A stretch of 64,000 bases of DNA from the NCBI GenBank assembly GCA_934202525.1, contig CAKPYB010000001.1, forward strand, positions 110,762 to 174,761, read 5' to 3'. The DNA comes from an uncultured Prevotella sp. (GTDB lineage: Bacteria > Bacteroidota > Bacteroidia > Bacteroidales > Bacteroidaceae). Below are positions 63,363 to 64,000 of the stretch, in pieces. Under the pieces are notes generated by a model. The model did not search any database. It saw nothing but the letters and a program-made list of their open reading frames with translations, and had not been told where the DNA came from. The first letter of the stretch is position 1, and the number at the start of each line of letters is the position of its first letter. Made by a program: the position numbers and the translations under genes.

Positions 63363-63489
63363 GGGCTGAAGGCCCAAAAGCTCCTAGCCCAGGGCAGCGC
63401 CCTGGGTATAATAGCAATCTGCAAGGCGCCCTGTAAGGGCAAAAGCTTTAAAAATCAGGTATTTATAAAGCTTTTGCCCTTACAGGGCG
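63363..63489. repeat. REP-like cluster of GC-rich hairpins
   Basis: Three hairpins follow one another: GGGC-GCCC at 63363-63375, CCCAGGGC-AGC-GCCCTGGG at 63388-63406, and a perfect 24-bp inverted repeat at 63427-63450 and 63466-63489 whose arms contain GCCCTGTAAGGGCAAAAGC. The GCCC/GGGC palindromes resemble REP elements of the kind mobilised by RAYT (Y1) transposases. No transposase gene is in the window. Confidence 0.75.
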
Positions 63490-63518
63490 ACAAGTTTGCG
63501 TCCATAATAAGTAGCTGT

Positions 63519-63782
63519 ATCACACTTCTGTCAAGCAATTCAAGCTGTTCAGCCAAGCACCTCAAGTAGTTCAGTAAGCGAGTTCAGACGTCTCAGTTAG
63601 CTGATGCAGACGTCTCGATAAGCCTACGGATACGGCTCCGTTAGCTTACGCAGTCATATCTGTAACCCGATGCAGTCATATCTGTAACCCGATGCAGTCA
63701 TATCTGTAACCCGATGCTGTCATATCTGTAACCCGATGCAGTCATATCTGTAACCCAGCGCAGTCTTCATATGAACAATTTT
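63519..63782. repeat. 22-bp periodic array, degenerate to perfect
   Basis: The sequence falls into consecutive 22-bp units. Units starting at 63651, 63673, 63695, 63717 and 63739 are nearly identical: a 12-base core CAGTCATATCTG plus a 10-base linker TAACCCGATG. Earlier units at 63541, 63563, 63585, 63607 and 63629 keep the same period with other cores, such as CAGACGTCTCAG and CAAGTAGTTCAG. There are no spacers between units, so it is not a CRISPR array. The 669-base end of the window (63332-64000) contains no recognised gene. Confidence 0.85.
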
Positions 63783-63798
63783 TATGTAATAATCTATC

Positions 63799-63912
63799 AT
63801 CCATCACGATTTATATGTATTACACATCTTAATATACTAATATACAGACACTTGAATAGCGTGATAGATACTTCGGAAACGGAAATATCCATCACGCTAT
63901 CCATCACGATTT
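63799..63912. repeat. ATCCATCACG direct and inverted repeats before the window edge
   Basis: ATCCATCACGATTT occurs at 63799-63812 and 63899-63912, exactly 100 bp apart. TAGCGTGATAGATA (63857-63870) pairs with TATCCATCACGCTA (63886-63899) with one mismatch. The block precedes a promoter pointing out of the window. Confidence 0.65.
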
Positions 63913-63949
63913 GGGGGTATCCCTCGTAAGCGGCTCCGCGTTTATACCA

Positions 63950-63979
63950 TTGTAGTCTTCTCTTTTGTTCGTACCTTTG
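63950..63979 (+). promoter_or_regulatory. Promoter of the next gene beyond the window
   Basis: TTG at 63950-63952 and TACCTTTG at 63972-63979 are 19 bp apart. Confidence 0.6.
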
Positions 63980-64000
63980 CACCATAATTTTAAAATCACA

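Noticed and set aside
63651-63760. Possible CRISPR array
   Set aside because: Units are contiguous 22-bp repeats without spacers and no cas genes are nearby.
63797-63985. Minus-strand 62-codon frame at the window end
   Set aside because: It is made by the ATCCATCACG repeats and runs against a clear outward promoter.

Overview
The window is a gene-dense stretch of a Bacteroidota chromosome, most likely a gut or oral Prevotellaceae (Prevotella/Segatella type). The evidence is a menaquinone pathway, cytochrome bd with a DUF4492 partner, TonB-dependent receptors with carboxypeptidase-like N-terminal domains, a hybrid two-component regulator, and repeated promoters of the Bacteroidota form TTG...19-21 bp...TAnnTTTG. 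No rRNA, tRNA, insertion sequence, CRISPR array or prophage was recognised.

Layout. 1-0.9 kb: end of a queuosine precursor transporter plus queF. 0.9-5.3 kb (minus): menaquinone genes, MenI-like thioesterase-menF-menD-menB. 5.6-14.3 kb (plus): lysS, gpsA, pgi, a HAD phosphatase, gmd-fcl for GDP-fucose, and a uracil permease. 14.7-20.2 kb (minus): a phosphatase / TonB-dependent receptor / beta-helix lipoprotein operon whose two inner intergenic gaps carry near-identical hairpin elements. 20.5-24.7 kb: a small His/Asp-rich exported protein, a divergent DXS, an HxlR regulator, a cupin and a YjbR protein. 25-28.4 kb: an outer-membrane receptor and an AraC regulator. 28.4-30.6 kb (minus): four genes (methyltransferase, Cys-rich mini-protein, membrane protein, CAT-like acyltransferase). 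30.9-34 kb: DUF4492-cydA-cydB. 34.3-39 kb (minus): an MBL hydrolase, a 1.1 kb repeat-bearing gap, and an AraC-SLC13 pair. 39.2-43.3 kb: TolC/HlyD/MFS efflux. 43.3-53.6 kb: a tyrosine phosphatase, mnmA, a YidE-type antiporter, a ThrE exporter, a LysR regulator, an EamA transporter, an aldose epimerase and an OPT transporter. 53.7-62.9 kb (minus): a hybrid histidine kinase next to a run of three secreted peptidases. 63-64 kb: a short Rpn-tail gene, REP-like hairpins and a 22-bp periodic repeat array.

Most coding content is ordinary housekeeping and transport. The unusual material is mostly non-coding. Three unrelated loci (inside menF, at 14.4 kb and at 63.5-63.8 kb) carry arrays of short dyad-symmetric cores repeated every 21 or 22 bp, with different sequences but the same architecture. 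Other items worth attention are the duplicated leader hairpins in the phosphatase/TonB operon, the promoter-driven orphan Rpn C-terminal gene, the divergent DXS, the hybrid regulator beside peptidases rather than glycan genes, and several dyads at transcription starts that look like operators.
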